A stretch of 64,000 nt of DNA from a virus: IMG/VR virus record IMGVR_UViG_3300048592_001371, positions 59,554 to 123,553 of that record; one strand, given 5' to 3'. Positions 15,213 to 22,343 of the stretch are shown here, in pieces. The notes under the pieces are model-generated. The model was given only the letters and a program-made list of their open reading frames with translations, made no database searches and was not told the origin of the DNA. How positions within the stretch are numbered: position 1 is the first letter of the stretch; every line of letters starts with the position of its first letter. The translations under genes and the position numbers were made by a program.

Positions 15213-16175
15213 ATGTTCGGAAAAGAATCGGTTCAGAAGGAATTCGCCCGCGCCTATCAGAAGGCCATGTCGGAAACCTTGGAGTTGCGCTTGTCTGATC
15301 TCACAGAGGAAGAGCAGAAGGAGTACTGGCACTACGACAAGAGATTCTCACCCTCCTCATTCCCGTTCTGTGGTTTGCGCCGTATCTACATGCGCCTCAT
15401 TGCTGAGGCCAATCCCTTGGTCTACGACAGTTTTTCCGGCGACTATTTCCGGAACGTAGGAATCGTTGCCCATACGGTACTTCAGCGCTGGTTGTCTCGG
15501 CAAGGAAGTTTCATAGGCGATTATGTCTGTCTGGACTGCAAGCACCGACATGAGTTCACTACCTGGCCCGGGAAGTGCAAGAAGTGCGGCTCAATACGAG
15601 TAGAGCACAAGGAATTGGGTGGGAAGTACGGCGGCCACATGGGTTGGAAAAGCGACCACGTATTCCAGACAAAGAAAGGGAAGCTCTACATTGTCGACTA
15701 CAAGACAACTACGTCCTATCAGATTGCAAATCACAAGAAGGACGGGAAGACGTTTCCTTACGTCGGCAATCGCATCCAGGCTGAATCCTACGTACCTTTA
15801 GCCGAGGATCGGTACAAACGAAAATTTGCGGGGTGCATCTTGGCCTACGCAGCACGGGACAATCCGATCTACAACATAGCTATCGTCACGATAGAGATGG
15901 ACGCCGAGAGAAAAGACGAGCTGCGTAAGCGCATGAAGAAGTGGCACAGACAGTTCGAGCTGGCCCTCGTGCCGACTGTCGAGAACGTGAAGATACTGCA
16001 TAAGCAAAAGCTCTGTTGCGACAAACAGTTCTACAAAGAGAACGTCGCCAATGCCTACAACCCGTGTCCGCTTTCCAAGGTTTGCTTCAAGCGCGAGAAG
16101 TTGGTTCTTGAGTTGAAAGCCGCGCTGAAGACGTATCGGAAGAATCAGTCACAGACTGTAAATAAAGCCAAGTAA
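15213..16175 (+). CDS. Cas4/RecB-like PD-(D/E)XK exonuclease with zinc ribbon
   Basis: A 320-residue protein. The nuclease core shows GGHMGWKSDHVFQTKKGKLYIVDYKTTT (quoted in part), giving the motif II Asp of SDH, motif III D-x-K of VDYKTT, and QAESYVPL as the QxxxY motif. A zinc ribbon is inserted near residues 108-128 (C-x2-C ... C-x2-C, CLDC ... CKKC). An N-terminal cysteine (FCGLRR) and a C-terminal cluster (CC ... CPLSKVC) match the split 4Fe-4S cysteines of Cas4/AddB-type nucleases. It would resect or process DNA ends. It heads the island containing QueD, DpdA and QueE, under a clear promoter-like box. Confidence 0.8.
   Translation: MFGKESVQKEFARAYQKAMSETLELRLSDLTEEEQKEYWHYDKRFSPSSFPFCGLRRIYMRLIAEANPLVYDSFSGDYFRNVGIVAHTVLQRWLSRQGSFIGDYVCLDCKHRHEFTTWPGKCKKCGSIRVEHKELGGKYGGHMGWKSDHVFQTKKGKLYIVDYKTTTSYQIANHKKDGKTFPYVGNRIQAESYVPLAEDRYKRKFAGCILAYAARDNPIYNIAIVTIEMDAERKDELRKRMKKWHRQFELALVPTVENVKILHKQKLCCDKQFYKENVANAYNPCPLSKVCFKREKLVLELKAALKTYRKNQSQTVNKAK
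16157..16164 (+). promoter_or_regulatory. Promoter-like box TGTAAATA upstream of queD
   Basis: TGTAAATA inside the last codons of the nuclease gene, ending 26 nt before the QueD start codon. Same sequence and similar spacing as at other DNA-metabolism genes in this window. Confidence 0.5.
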
Positions 16176-16190
16176 CGTCAGGAGACAGAC

Positions 16191-16664
16191 ATGCCCGAAG
16201 GTTTCACAGTATCTTGTTCCATTTCACGCACGGTTGCCGAACGCTATCACGACATTAGCTGCGGACATCGCGTCTACGGACATGAATCAAAATGTGCCCA
16301 CTTGCACGGTCACAACTACCGCGTCCACTTCACGGTTGAGGCACCGGAGTTGGACCACGTTGGACGCGTGATGGACTTCTCGGTCATCAAGTCGCATCTT
16401 TGCATGTGGCTGGAAGACAATTGGGATCACAAATTCCTGATATGGGAAAACGACCCCGATGCGCTCACATTGCAGAGAATCGATCCCGAGGGCGTAGTGA
16501 TCGTTCCGTTCAACCCAACCGCTGAGAACATGGCCAAATATCTGGTTGATGACGTAGGTATTCGTCAATTGACCGCTACGGGTTGTAGGCTCGTCAAGGT
16601 TCGTATCGAGGAAACTGCGAAGTGCAGCGCGTCCTTTATGCGCGGAGAAGAGGTTCGCATATGA
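16191..16664 (+). CDS. queD: 6-carboxy-5,6,7,8-tetrahydropterin synthase (QueD)
   Basis: A 157-residue protein preceded by AGGAGA. It has the PTPS/QueD fold signature: zinc histidines H26, H39 and H41 (the latter two in HLHGHNY), catalytic C35 in KCAHLHGHNY, then GRVMDFSVIK, DNWDHKFL and PTAENMAKYL. QueD converts dihydroneopterin triphosphate to CPH4, the second step towards preQ0. With QueE and DpdA downstream it points to 7-deazaguanine insertion into phage DNA. Neither GTP cyclohydrolase (FolE) nor QueC is in the window; they may lie elsewhere in the genome or come from the host. Confidence 0.92.
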   Translation: MPEGFTVSCSISRTVAERYHDISCGHRVYGHESKCAHLHGHNYRVHFTVEAPELDHVGRVMDFSVIKSHLCMWLEDNWDHKFLIWENDPDALTLQRIDPEGVVIVPFNPTAENMAKYLVDDVGIRQLTATGCRLVKVRIEETAKCSASFMRGEEVRI

Positions 16665-17626
16665 GCATCAAGACAGGCGACTACGTCCTCGCAAGCATTG
16701 ACAACAAGAAGAAGCTTGTGCACGTGACAGGAGTAGGAGACGGGAAGTTCAACGGCGTTCTTGACCACAACCGGGCCTACGCTCCGGAGAACGTGAAGTA
16801 CAAGCTGTCGAGCGTTGTCGCCAACCTCGGTCCCGATCCCGCGCCCGGAGCCGCGTATGGATGCTTGATCGAACCGTATCGTCGTTCCTTCTCGTACAAG
16901 GACTGGGGTGATATCCATACGCATGTCAAGGCCGACAAAGCTATCCAGGAAGCCATTCGCGCCGGACTGGACAAGACATACGCCATTCTGAAAAAGTACA
17001 AACTCACGGGCTTCCTACCTATCGACATTGAGATTCGCCCCAAGAAGGGTGTTCATGCCGGATCATGGACAAGGTCGAAGAAGGACAAGCGCTCCTTGAT
17101 GATCCTTCGGTCGCGGGAGGATTGCATTGCGATGTATCCACAGCTTGTGATGCACGAAGCGGCACACGGGATTTGGTACAACTGTGTCCCACTAGCCTAC
17201 AAGGCGAAGTGGATCAAGCTCTATCACAGCTACTTGCGCTTCTCCAACATCACCGTCAAGGATCTCGAATCCATCAAAGACAGTTTCTTCGATCAACCGC
17301 AGCCCGTGAGAGAATTCCAGGGACAACTTGAGGAAGAGGACGCCTTCTTGTTCAAGAAGGTACTGGATTGGATCAAAGACAATCACCGCATGACGACGAG
17401 GCACCTTGACGAAATCGTGCTGTCCGGGGAAACAGAATTTCTGGAGAAGCTCTGGCCTACTTACGAGATGCTCGTCACAGATTGCGAAGTTGTTATTTCC
17501 GACTACGCTCGCAAAAGCGTTGAGGAATTCTTCGCAGAAGCTGTGTCGTTTCATCTGATGTCCAAGATCAAACTGCCCAAGAAGATAGTCACGGCAGTAG
17601 AAAAGACGCTACAGGCAAGCAAATGA
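16661..17626 (+). CDS. Putative HExxH metalloprotein in the DpdA island
   Basis: A 321-residue protein. ATG 16661 overlaps the QueD stop (ATGA) and is preferred over a longer frame. A zincin-type HEAAH motif lies at residues about 166-170 in QLVMHEAAHGIWYN, followed far downstream by a possible third ligand region with Asp/Glu (VEEFFAEAVSFHLM near 300), the arrangement of gluzincin-like metallopeptidases. An N-terminal SH3-like segment (KTGDYVLASIDNKKKLVHVTGV) is possible. The ATGA couplings to queD before it and dpdA after it tie it to the modification pathway, though its substrate is unknown. Confidence 0.6.
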   Translation: MSIKTGDYVLASIDNKKKLVHVTGVGDGKFNGVLDHNRAYAPENVKYKLSSVVANLGPDPAPGAAYGCLIEPYRRSFSYKDWGDIHTHVKADKAIQEAIRAGLDKTYAILKKYKLTGFLPIDIEIRPKKGVHAGSWTRSKKDKRSLMILRSREDCIAMYPQLVMHEAAHGIWYNCVPLAYKAKWIKLYHSYLRFSNITVKDLESIKDSFFDQPQPVREFQGQLEEEDAFLFKKVLDWIKDNHRMTTRHLDEIVLSGETEFLEKLWPTYEMLVTDCEVVISDYARKSVEEFFAEAVSFHLMSKIKLPKKIVTAVEKTLQASK

Positions 17627-19128
17627 AAAAAGAGAAGAAGGCCAAGAAGGGAAAATACAGCATCATCCCAGCCGCGTACAGCTACCTCAAGTTCGGAGGC
17701 ATTGGGCTGTACGTTCGGTACGCCAGAAGCAAGGTCAAAGAAGTCCATGTGAAGGAGAAGAAGTCAGACTACATCTGGCTGGAAACTCCAGACAGGGAAT
17801 TGTTGATCGTCAGCAACCTGAACAAGGAACTTCCCTTCTATCCGACCGAAGGTACGTTCGACGAATTCGTACCGGTCAGCCTGTTTCACCCGACGGCGAA
17901 CGATTTCGATTTTGACTTCTGCATGGTTAATTTCACAGAACATGCAATCGAGAAAGGCCCTCGTCAAAATCCCGGATTGAGGCTGGACAGGGAAACTTCC
18001 CACATTCAGATCATGTCGGATAGCGGTGGTTTCCAGTTACGGACAGGCGCCGCCGACTATATCAACCCCATCGAGCTTGCCGAGTGGTGTAACGACAACG
18101 TCAACATGACGATGGCGCTCGATATCCCCGTCTTGTACAACGACCGTGACTTGCTGAAACGCTCAGCACGCATTCAGAAGCGCAACAACGAAGTTATGCT
18201 CGAGCACGCACACCCGGAAATGGAACTTATCAACATTGTTCACGGCGCAAGCTGGGCAGAACGGAAAGAGTTCCTAACCTGGGTGGACAACGAGAAGATC
18301 GATCGACTCGCTATGGGTAGTGGTCTGGATCTGGGCGTGCTAGCAAATACGATCGGCCTAATGGATCTGATTCTTACGTCACGGCCATTCAAGCATTACC
18401 ACATTTTGGGTGTGTCGAATGCGCTGAGAATCATCCCGTTGATGCGGGCCGCCCATCATGGAATGGCGCCGCTGATTACGTCTGATTCCACGACGTACAT
18501 CATGCGGGCTACCGCTCGGATGTTCCTCAATTTTGAGACACTGATTTCCAAGCATACGACCACACCGATTGGTACGCAGCTGGCTTCTCGCAATGTGAAC
18601 AACCGAACGGACGTGCATTCATTGCTCCCGTGCTCCTGCGCCATTTGCAGTAGAATCCGCTATATGGACGTGTTCTCCTTGTTTGGAGGTCCCGTACATG
18701 CCTTGCTGTCGACGCATAACATGATCAAGTTCAACAGCTACCTCCAGGCCATGCAAGATTACATGCATTTGCCGTTCAAGGAGCTGAAGGAGATCTTGGT
18801 AGCTCAGCACAAAGGACATTTGGATCTTGACGAGAGCCTGCGTTCCGTGCAGTTCATCGACGAGATCGTAGATACGAACATTGCGAAGGCGGTGACAAAA
18901 TTCAGCCGGTACAAGGCCCGTTCCCGCTACGATCAGTTCGGGAGCAACAAGCACTTTGCCAAGAACAATTCTCTTTGGGGAGGGGAATATACAGGAACAG
19001 AACCGGCAGAGCTTGCTGGACAATCGAAAGTGAAACAGCTGGATCGTTTGAAACAGGTGTTATCCATGTATGAAAATCCGAAGTCGCTGAAACGTCCAAC
19101 AACAATCAAGAAAGGAAGGGGAGGTTGA
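17623..19128 (+). CDS. dpdA: DpdA, phage DNA-guanine transglycosylase (TGT superfamily)
   Basis: A 501-residue protein. The TGT-fold active-site segment SDSGGFQLR lies at about residues 132-140, with the general catalytic Asp. It is followed by MTMALDIPVLY, and the region around residues 264-272 (HYHILGVSN) corresponds to the conserved glycine-rich substrate loop. A zinc site CSCAIC lies near 336-341, with a later STHN histidine near 366, matching the C-x-C-x2-C...H of tRNA-guanine transglycosylases. TGT relatives next to QueD/QueE genes in phages are DpdA, which exchange guanine in DNA for a 7-deazaguanine such as preQ0. It starts in a 4-nt overlap with the HExxH gene. The modification likely protects against restriction. 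Confidence 0.88.
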   Translation: MKKEKKAKKGKYSIIPAAYSYLKFGGIGLYVRYARSKVKEVHVKEKKSDYIWLETPDRELLIVSNLNKELPFYPTEGTFDEFVPVSLFHPTANDFDFDFCMVNFTEHAIEKGPRQNPGLRLDRETSHIQIMSDSGGFQLRTGAADYINPIELAEWCNDNVNMTMALDIPVLYNDRDLLKRSARIQKRNNEVMLEHAHPEMELINIVHGASWAERKEFLTWVDNEKIDRLAMGSGLDLGVLANTIGLMDLILTSRPFKHYHILGVSNALRIIPLMRAAHHGMAPLITSDSTTYIMRATARMFLNFETLISKHTTTPIGTQLASRNVNNRTDVHSLLPCSCAICSRIRYMDVFSLFGGPVHALLSTHNMIKFNSYLQAMQDYMHLPFKELKEILVAQHKGHLDLDESLRSVQFIDEIVDTNIAKAVTKFSRYKARSRYDQFGSNKHFAKNNSLWGGEYTGTEPAELAGQSKVKQLDRLKQVLSMYENPKSLKRPTTIKKGRGG

Positions 19129-19130
19129 CA

Positions 19131-19646
19131 ATGACCATTATTCGCCGAGAGCTTTCGACACGTAGTCCTGAGACAAATCACAGTCTCAGTGCCGTGCTGG
19201 AGCTAGACGTTCCTCAAGGAACGCGACTCCCGTGGAGTTCTTGGTTGTACTCCGTGGAACGAGCCTTGTCCTACATGCTCGAATTTGCGTTGAAGAGCCG
19301 TCAGCTTGATTTGACGAACGACCTGTCCCGCCTCGCGTATCTGGTCAAGGATCAAATGCTTCCGCGCGAGCCAATGTCGTGTCTTTCGATGAACGTGACC
19401 AACTTTACGTTCGTCGCCCGTTACCAGATTGGTAAGGAAAATATCTCATTCGCCGTCACCCTTTTCTGGAACTACAAGGGGAATTTGAAGGCGACTCCAT
19501 TAGGAGATGTAAAAGATGCCTCTCAAGATTGCTCAGATACTCAAGGCCTCCACACCACAGCAGATGGACGGATCCGACTATGTGCAGATACGATCGGTAA
19601 AAAGCGGCGTGTTCAAAAAGACAAACACGCGGATTGTAAAATGTAA
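19131..19646 (+). CDS. Unknown protein downstream of DpdA
   Basis: A 171-residue protein starting at ATG 19131, preceded by GGAAGGGGAGG. Two nucleotides separate it from the DpdA stop. The first 125 residues look like a compact alpha/beta fold. The last ~43 residues are encoded in the 131-nt out-of-frame overlap with the SWIM-type gene and are low in hydrophobicity, so they may be a dispensable tail. No family is recognised. Confidence 0.65.
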   Translation: MTIIRRELSTRSPETNHSLSAVLELDVPQGTRLPWSSWLYSVERALSYMLEFALKSRQLDLTNDLSRLAYLVKDQMLPREPMSCLSMNVTNFTFVARYQIGKENISFAVTLFWNYKGNLKATPLGDVKDASQDCSDTQGLHTTADGRIRLCADTIGKKRRVQKDKHADCKM

Positions 19647-19962
19647 GACGCTGTCAATAGCGACACCGGACGGAACTCCGAAGAAGAAACGCAAGGTCTA
19701 CACTTCCGTGGTCTACGGCGTTACGCCCCCTGACAAGAAAACGGGGAAGTACTTCAAATTGTCTGACAGCCAGGTCAAGGTTTCGTGCAATTGCGACGCC
19801 TTCGTTTTTCAGGGTGGTGAGTGGGCGCTCTGGAAGCACGGAGCCGCGGACATTGTCTACGGCAATGGACGTCCACCAGACGTTCGCAATCCTCGTTACC
19901 GGCCTTGGGCATGCAAACACTTAATCAAAGTCATGAAAGAGATTCTTCGGAGGCGTGTCTGA
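19516..19962 (+). CDS. SWIM-type zinc-binding protein
   Basis: A 148-residue protein preceded by TTAGGAGATG. The C-terminal half has C91-x-C93 (SCNCDAFVF) and C133-x-H135 (WACKHLIKVM), the CxC...CxH ligand pattern of SWIM zinc fingers, separated by a 39-residue insert containing WALWKHGAADIVY and a Pro-rich stretch. SWIM domains bind DNA or proteins. A gene of this type in a DpdA operon could target the transglycosylase to DNA, which is inference. It overlaps the previous gene by 131 nt and the next by 1 nt. Confidence 0.7.
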   Translation: MPLKIAQILKASTPQQMDGSDYVQIRSVKSGVFKKTNTRIVKCKTLSIATPDGTPKKKRKVYTSVVYGVTPPDKKTGKYFKLSDSQVKVSCNCDAFVFQGGEWALWKHGAADIVYGNGRPPDVRNPRYRPWACKHLIKVMKEILRRRV

Positions 19963-20480
19963 TGCTGCCTTATGACAAGATCGCGTCTGAGACGACTATC
20001 AAGCTTGCCATCCATCGCATCGCCGGCCGACTCAACCATCGCTTCTGTGACAGACGAGAAATACCGGTGCTGATGCCCGTCATGCTGGGCAGCTTCATGT
20101 TCTTCGCTCGTTTGCTCCCGTATCTCAAGTTTGCCTATGACGTGGATTATGTCCACGCCACCCGATATGCGGACAACAAACCCGGCGAGCTGACATGGAT
20201 CAAGGAACCTAACTGTCCCTATCCCGGTCGTGACATCGTTGTTCTGGATGACATATTGGACGAGGGGATAACCCTGTCCGCTATCAAGACAACGCTGTTG
20301 GACAAGTACGAGGTTGCCTCGGTAATGTGCGTCGTCCTTTTCGACAAGATGATCCAATACCCTAAGACAATCAAGCCCGACCTGTTCGGTCTAACTGTTC
20401 CAAATCGCTACGTCTTCGGATTCGGCCTCGATCACCAAGGCCATGAAAGACACCACACCAGCCTGTATGCCTTGAGATAG
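19962..20480 (+). CDS. Purine-type phosphoribosyltransferase
   Basis: A 172-residue protein starting at ATG 19962 (overlapping TGA). A longer upstream frame would overlap the SWIM gene and is rejected. The PRPP-binding signature VVLDDILDEGITL lies at residues 93-105, preceded by strand-loop segments PVMLGSFMFFARLL and DYVHATRY, as in hypoxanthine-guanine PRTases. The enzyme would join a purine-like base to PRPP. In this operon it may salvage guanine displaced by DpdA or act on a deazaguanine base. Both are inference. Confidence 0.85.
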   Translation: MLPYDKIASETTIKLAIHRIAGRLNHRFCDRREIPVLMPVMLGSFMFFARLLPYLKFAYDVDYVHATRYADNKPGELTWIKEPNCPYPGRDIVVLDDILDEGITLSAIKTTLLDKYEVASVMCVVLFDKMIQYPKTIKPDLFGLTVPNRYVFGFGLDHQGHERHHTSLYALR

Positions 20481-20488
20481 GAGAACAA

Positions 20489-21277
20489 ATGCAGCACACT
20501 GTTCAGTTTGTTGATAACAACATTGCCACGCGTGACTACTCACATATCAAAAAGAACCACCTCCTCGTCACGAGCGTGTTCTACACCGTACAAGGCGAAG
20601 GACCGCATGGGGGCATCCCGGCCGTCTTCATTCGACTTGCCGGCTGCAACCGGGGAATCAAGCGGGACTGCTGGTTCTGCGATACCAATTTTTTGTTCGC
20701 CGAGGGTACTCAACGCTCCTACACGGATCTGTTGGAAGAGATCGGCAAGCGGCAGGTTCGGCCCAGCCTGGACAAACCCCTCATAGTCATCACAGGGGGC
20801 GAACCGCTTCTGCAAGAAACCAATCTGGCTCCCTTCGTACATGAGCTTTGCGTCAATGGGTACCAAGTTCAAGTTGAAACGAACGGTGACCGGCTGCGCT
20901 TGAATTCGTTGCCGCGTGCCCTGATCGTAATGAGTCCGAAAGCCTCGATGCGGGCTAAGCGCTATACCAAACCGCACAAAGAGGCCCTAGAGAGGGCGGA
21001 TTACCTCAAGTTCCTGCTCGAAGCCAAAGAGGGCCCCTATCATGATGTAGCCGACTATGCGACTGACTTTGCTGACAGGAAAGGTTCCTATCGCGTCTTC
21101 CTCAGCCCGATTTCCGAATACGCTCGGGACATAGTACCGGGCGAAACCGCCAGCATGTGGACAGGTCTATACGACCGCGACATAGCGCGCATCAATCATA
21201 GCTATGCGGCTCGTTACGCTATGAAGTATGGCTACAGACTCAGCATGCAACAGCATCTGTATTGCACGGTAGAATGA
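20489..21277 (+). CDS. queE: 7-carboxy-7-deazaguanine synthase (QueE, radical SAM)
   Basis: A 262-residue protein preceded by TAGGAG. The QueE start motif FYTVQGEGPHGGIPAVFIRLAGC is visible in residues 31-53. The 4Fe-4S cysteines are C53, C61 and C64, a CX7CX2C spacing instead of the CX3CX2C of canonical radical SAM enzymes; QueE proteins are known to vary here. VITGGEPLLQ follows for SAM binding, and VETNGDR for the substrate. QueE converts CPH4 to CDG, the precursor of preQ0. The C-terminal ~70 residues are longer than I expect for a minimal QueE. Confidence 0.92.
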   Translation: MQHTVQFVDNNIATRDYSHIKKNHLLVTSVFYTVQGEGPHGGIPAVFIRLAGCNRGIKRDCWFCDTNFLFAEGTQRSYTDLLEEIGKRQVRPSLDKPLIVITGGEPLLQETNLAPFVHELCVNGYQVQVETNGDRLRLNSLPRALIVMSPKASMRAKRYTKPHKEALERADYLKFLLEAKEGPYHDVADYATDFADRKGSYRVFLSPISEYARDIVPGETASMWTGLYDRDIARINHSYAARYAMKYGYRLSMQQHLYCTVE

Positions 21278-21280
21278 TAA

Positions 21281-22330
21281 ATGAAGGGTAGCCACGTCCT
21301 CAACGTATTGAAATCAGTCACAGAAAGAATAGATGTCAATCACACCAGTGGACAGCTATTCGAGGTCCTGGACACCCTTCTCTACCGGGCGATCGACCCG
21401 ATTATCGAGAACTCGAATTACGTCGATCGCATGCTGAGTATCGTACTGGCCTGGTACACTCAGAATCAGCGTCGCAAGATATCACCCCTCCCCAAAGAAC
21501 GCTTCAACACCTACGTCATCGCCTTCCTGACGACCAAAGACGTAACGCTGCGGAAGAAAATCTACCGTCGCCTTGGTCTAGAGCGGAACATTACCTTCTT
21601 CATCGTCAGCCGTTGGTTGCAACTCCTGCGTCCGTGGCAAGATCTTCATATCCGACATACGCGAGGCGAGCCTGTTTTGCAGGAAATGGCCTCGATAGAG
21701 AGAAGCGTTCTGGTCTTCAACAACCATAATCTTTTCGCTATCATCCAAGAAGCAAAATGTTGGTACGAGAAATCGAGCGATTTCAAGCAGCGTCTCTTGG
21801 AGAAGTACATGCGCTTCATCATGCTCGAAGCGCTTCATCATTACAAAGCCCAACAGCTTCACAATCCCCACCTTCGCTTAGAGCTAGACGAGGTAGCACA
21901 GAACTTTGTCCTGGCTACCTACAAGGCCATCGACAAGTTCGACGCCAACCGAGGTACTCTCACCACGTACATCCAGAACTGGCTGAAGAACGCGAAGGTG
22001 TCAAACCACTTCCGGCATGAGTACGGAACGGCGTACAACATCCCACACAGCCGAAAAATGAAGATCGCTTCCAAAAGCGATACCACCACGAACAATCTGT
22101 ACGTTGAACTAGACAAAGAGGAGGTACTCGAAGTCGCCGACGAGCTTTCGGTAGAAGCCGACGTCGTGCGTCGCAATGAGATAGACTTCATCCGCATGCT
22201 GGCCAAAGAAGCAGACCCCGAAGGAATAGGTCGAATGTTTTTGGGGATAGGCGAATACTTCCCTACTCCCAACTTTGTAAATAAACACGAAGCACACAGC
22301 ACCACAGCAACAACCGCATCCACCTCTTGA
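21281..22330 (+). CDS. Sigma-70 region 2-like transcription factor
   Basis: A 349-residue protein starting 3 nt after QueE. Residues about 195-245 read LDEVAQNFVLATYKAIDKF and onward DANRGTLTTYIQNWLKNA, closely resembling sigma region 2.2-2.4 (LIQEG...GLMKAVDKFD...G..FSTYA..WIR.A). Flanking helices could be region 1.2/3 equivalents, and the N-terminal 190 residues are helical without a family match. It is probably a phage-encoded sigma factor (functional analogue of T4 gp55) that redirects host RNA polymerase. Its C-terminus lacks an obvious -35-binding helix-turn-helix, which would suit promoters defined by a single -10-like box. Confidence 0.65.
   Translation: MKGSHVLNVLKSVTERIDVNHTSGQLFEVLDTLLYRAIDPIIENSNYVDRMLSIVLAWYTQNQRRKISPLPKERFNTYVIAFLTTKDVTLRKKIYRRLGLERNITFFIVSRWLQLLRPWQDLHIRHTRGEPVLQEMASIERSVLVFNNHNLFAIIQEAKCWYEKSSDFKQRLLEKYMRFIMLEALHHYKAQQLHNPHLRLELDEVAQNFVLATYKAIDKFDANRGTLTTYIQNWLKNAKVSNHFRHEYGTAYNIPHSRKMKIASKSDTTTNNLYVELDKEEVLEVADELSVEADVVRRNEIDFIRMLAKEADPEGIGRMFLGIGEYFPTPNFVNKHEAHSTTATTASTS
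22276..22283 (+). promoter_or_regulatory. Promoter-like box TGTAAATA upstream of the SSB gene
   Basis: TGTAAATA followed by AACAC, inside the 3' end of the sigma-like gene, ending 60 nt before the SSB start. It is farther upstream than at most other sites, leaving room for an untranslated leader. Confidence 0.45.
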
Positions 22331-22343
22331 TAGGAGATAATAA

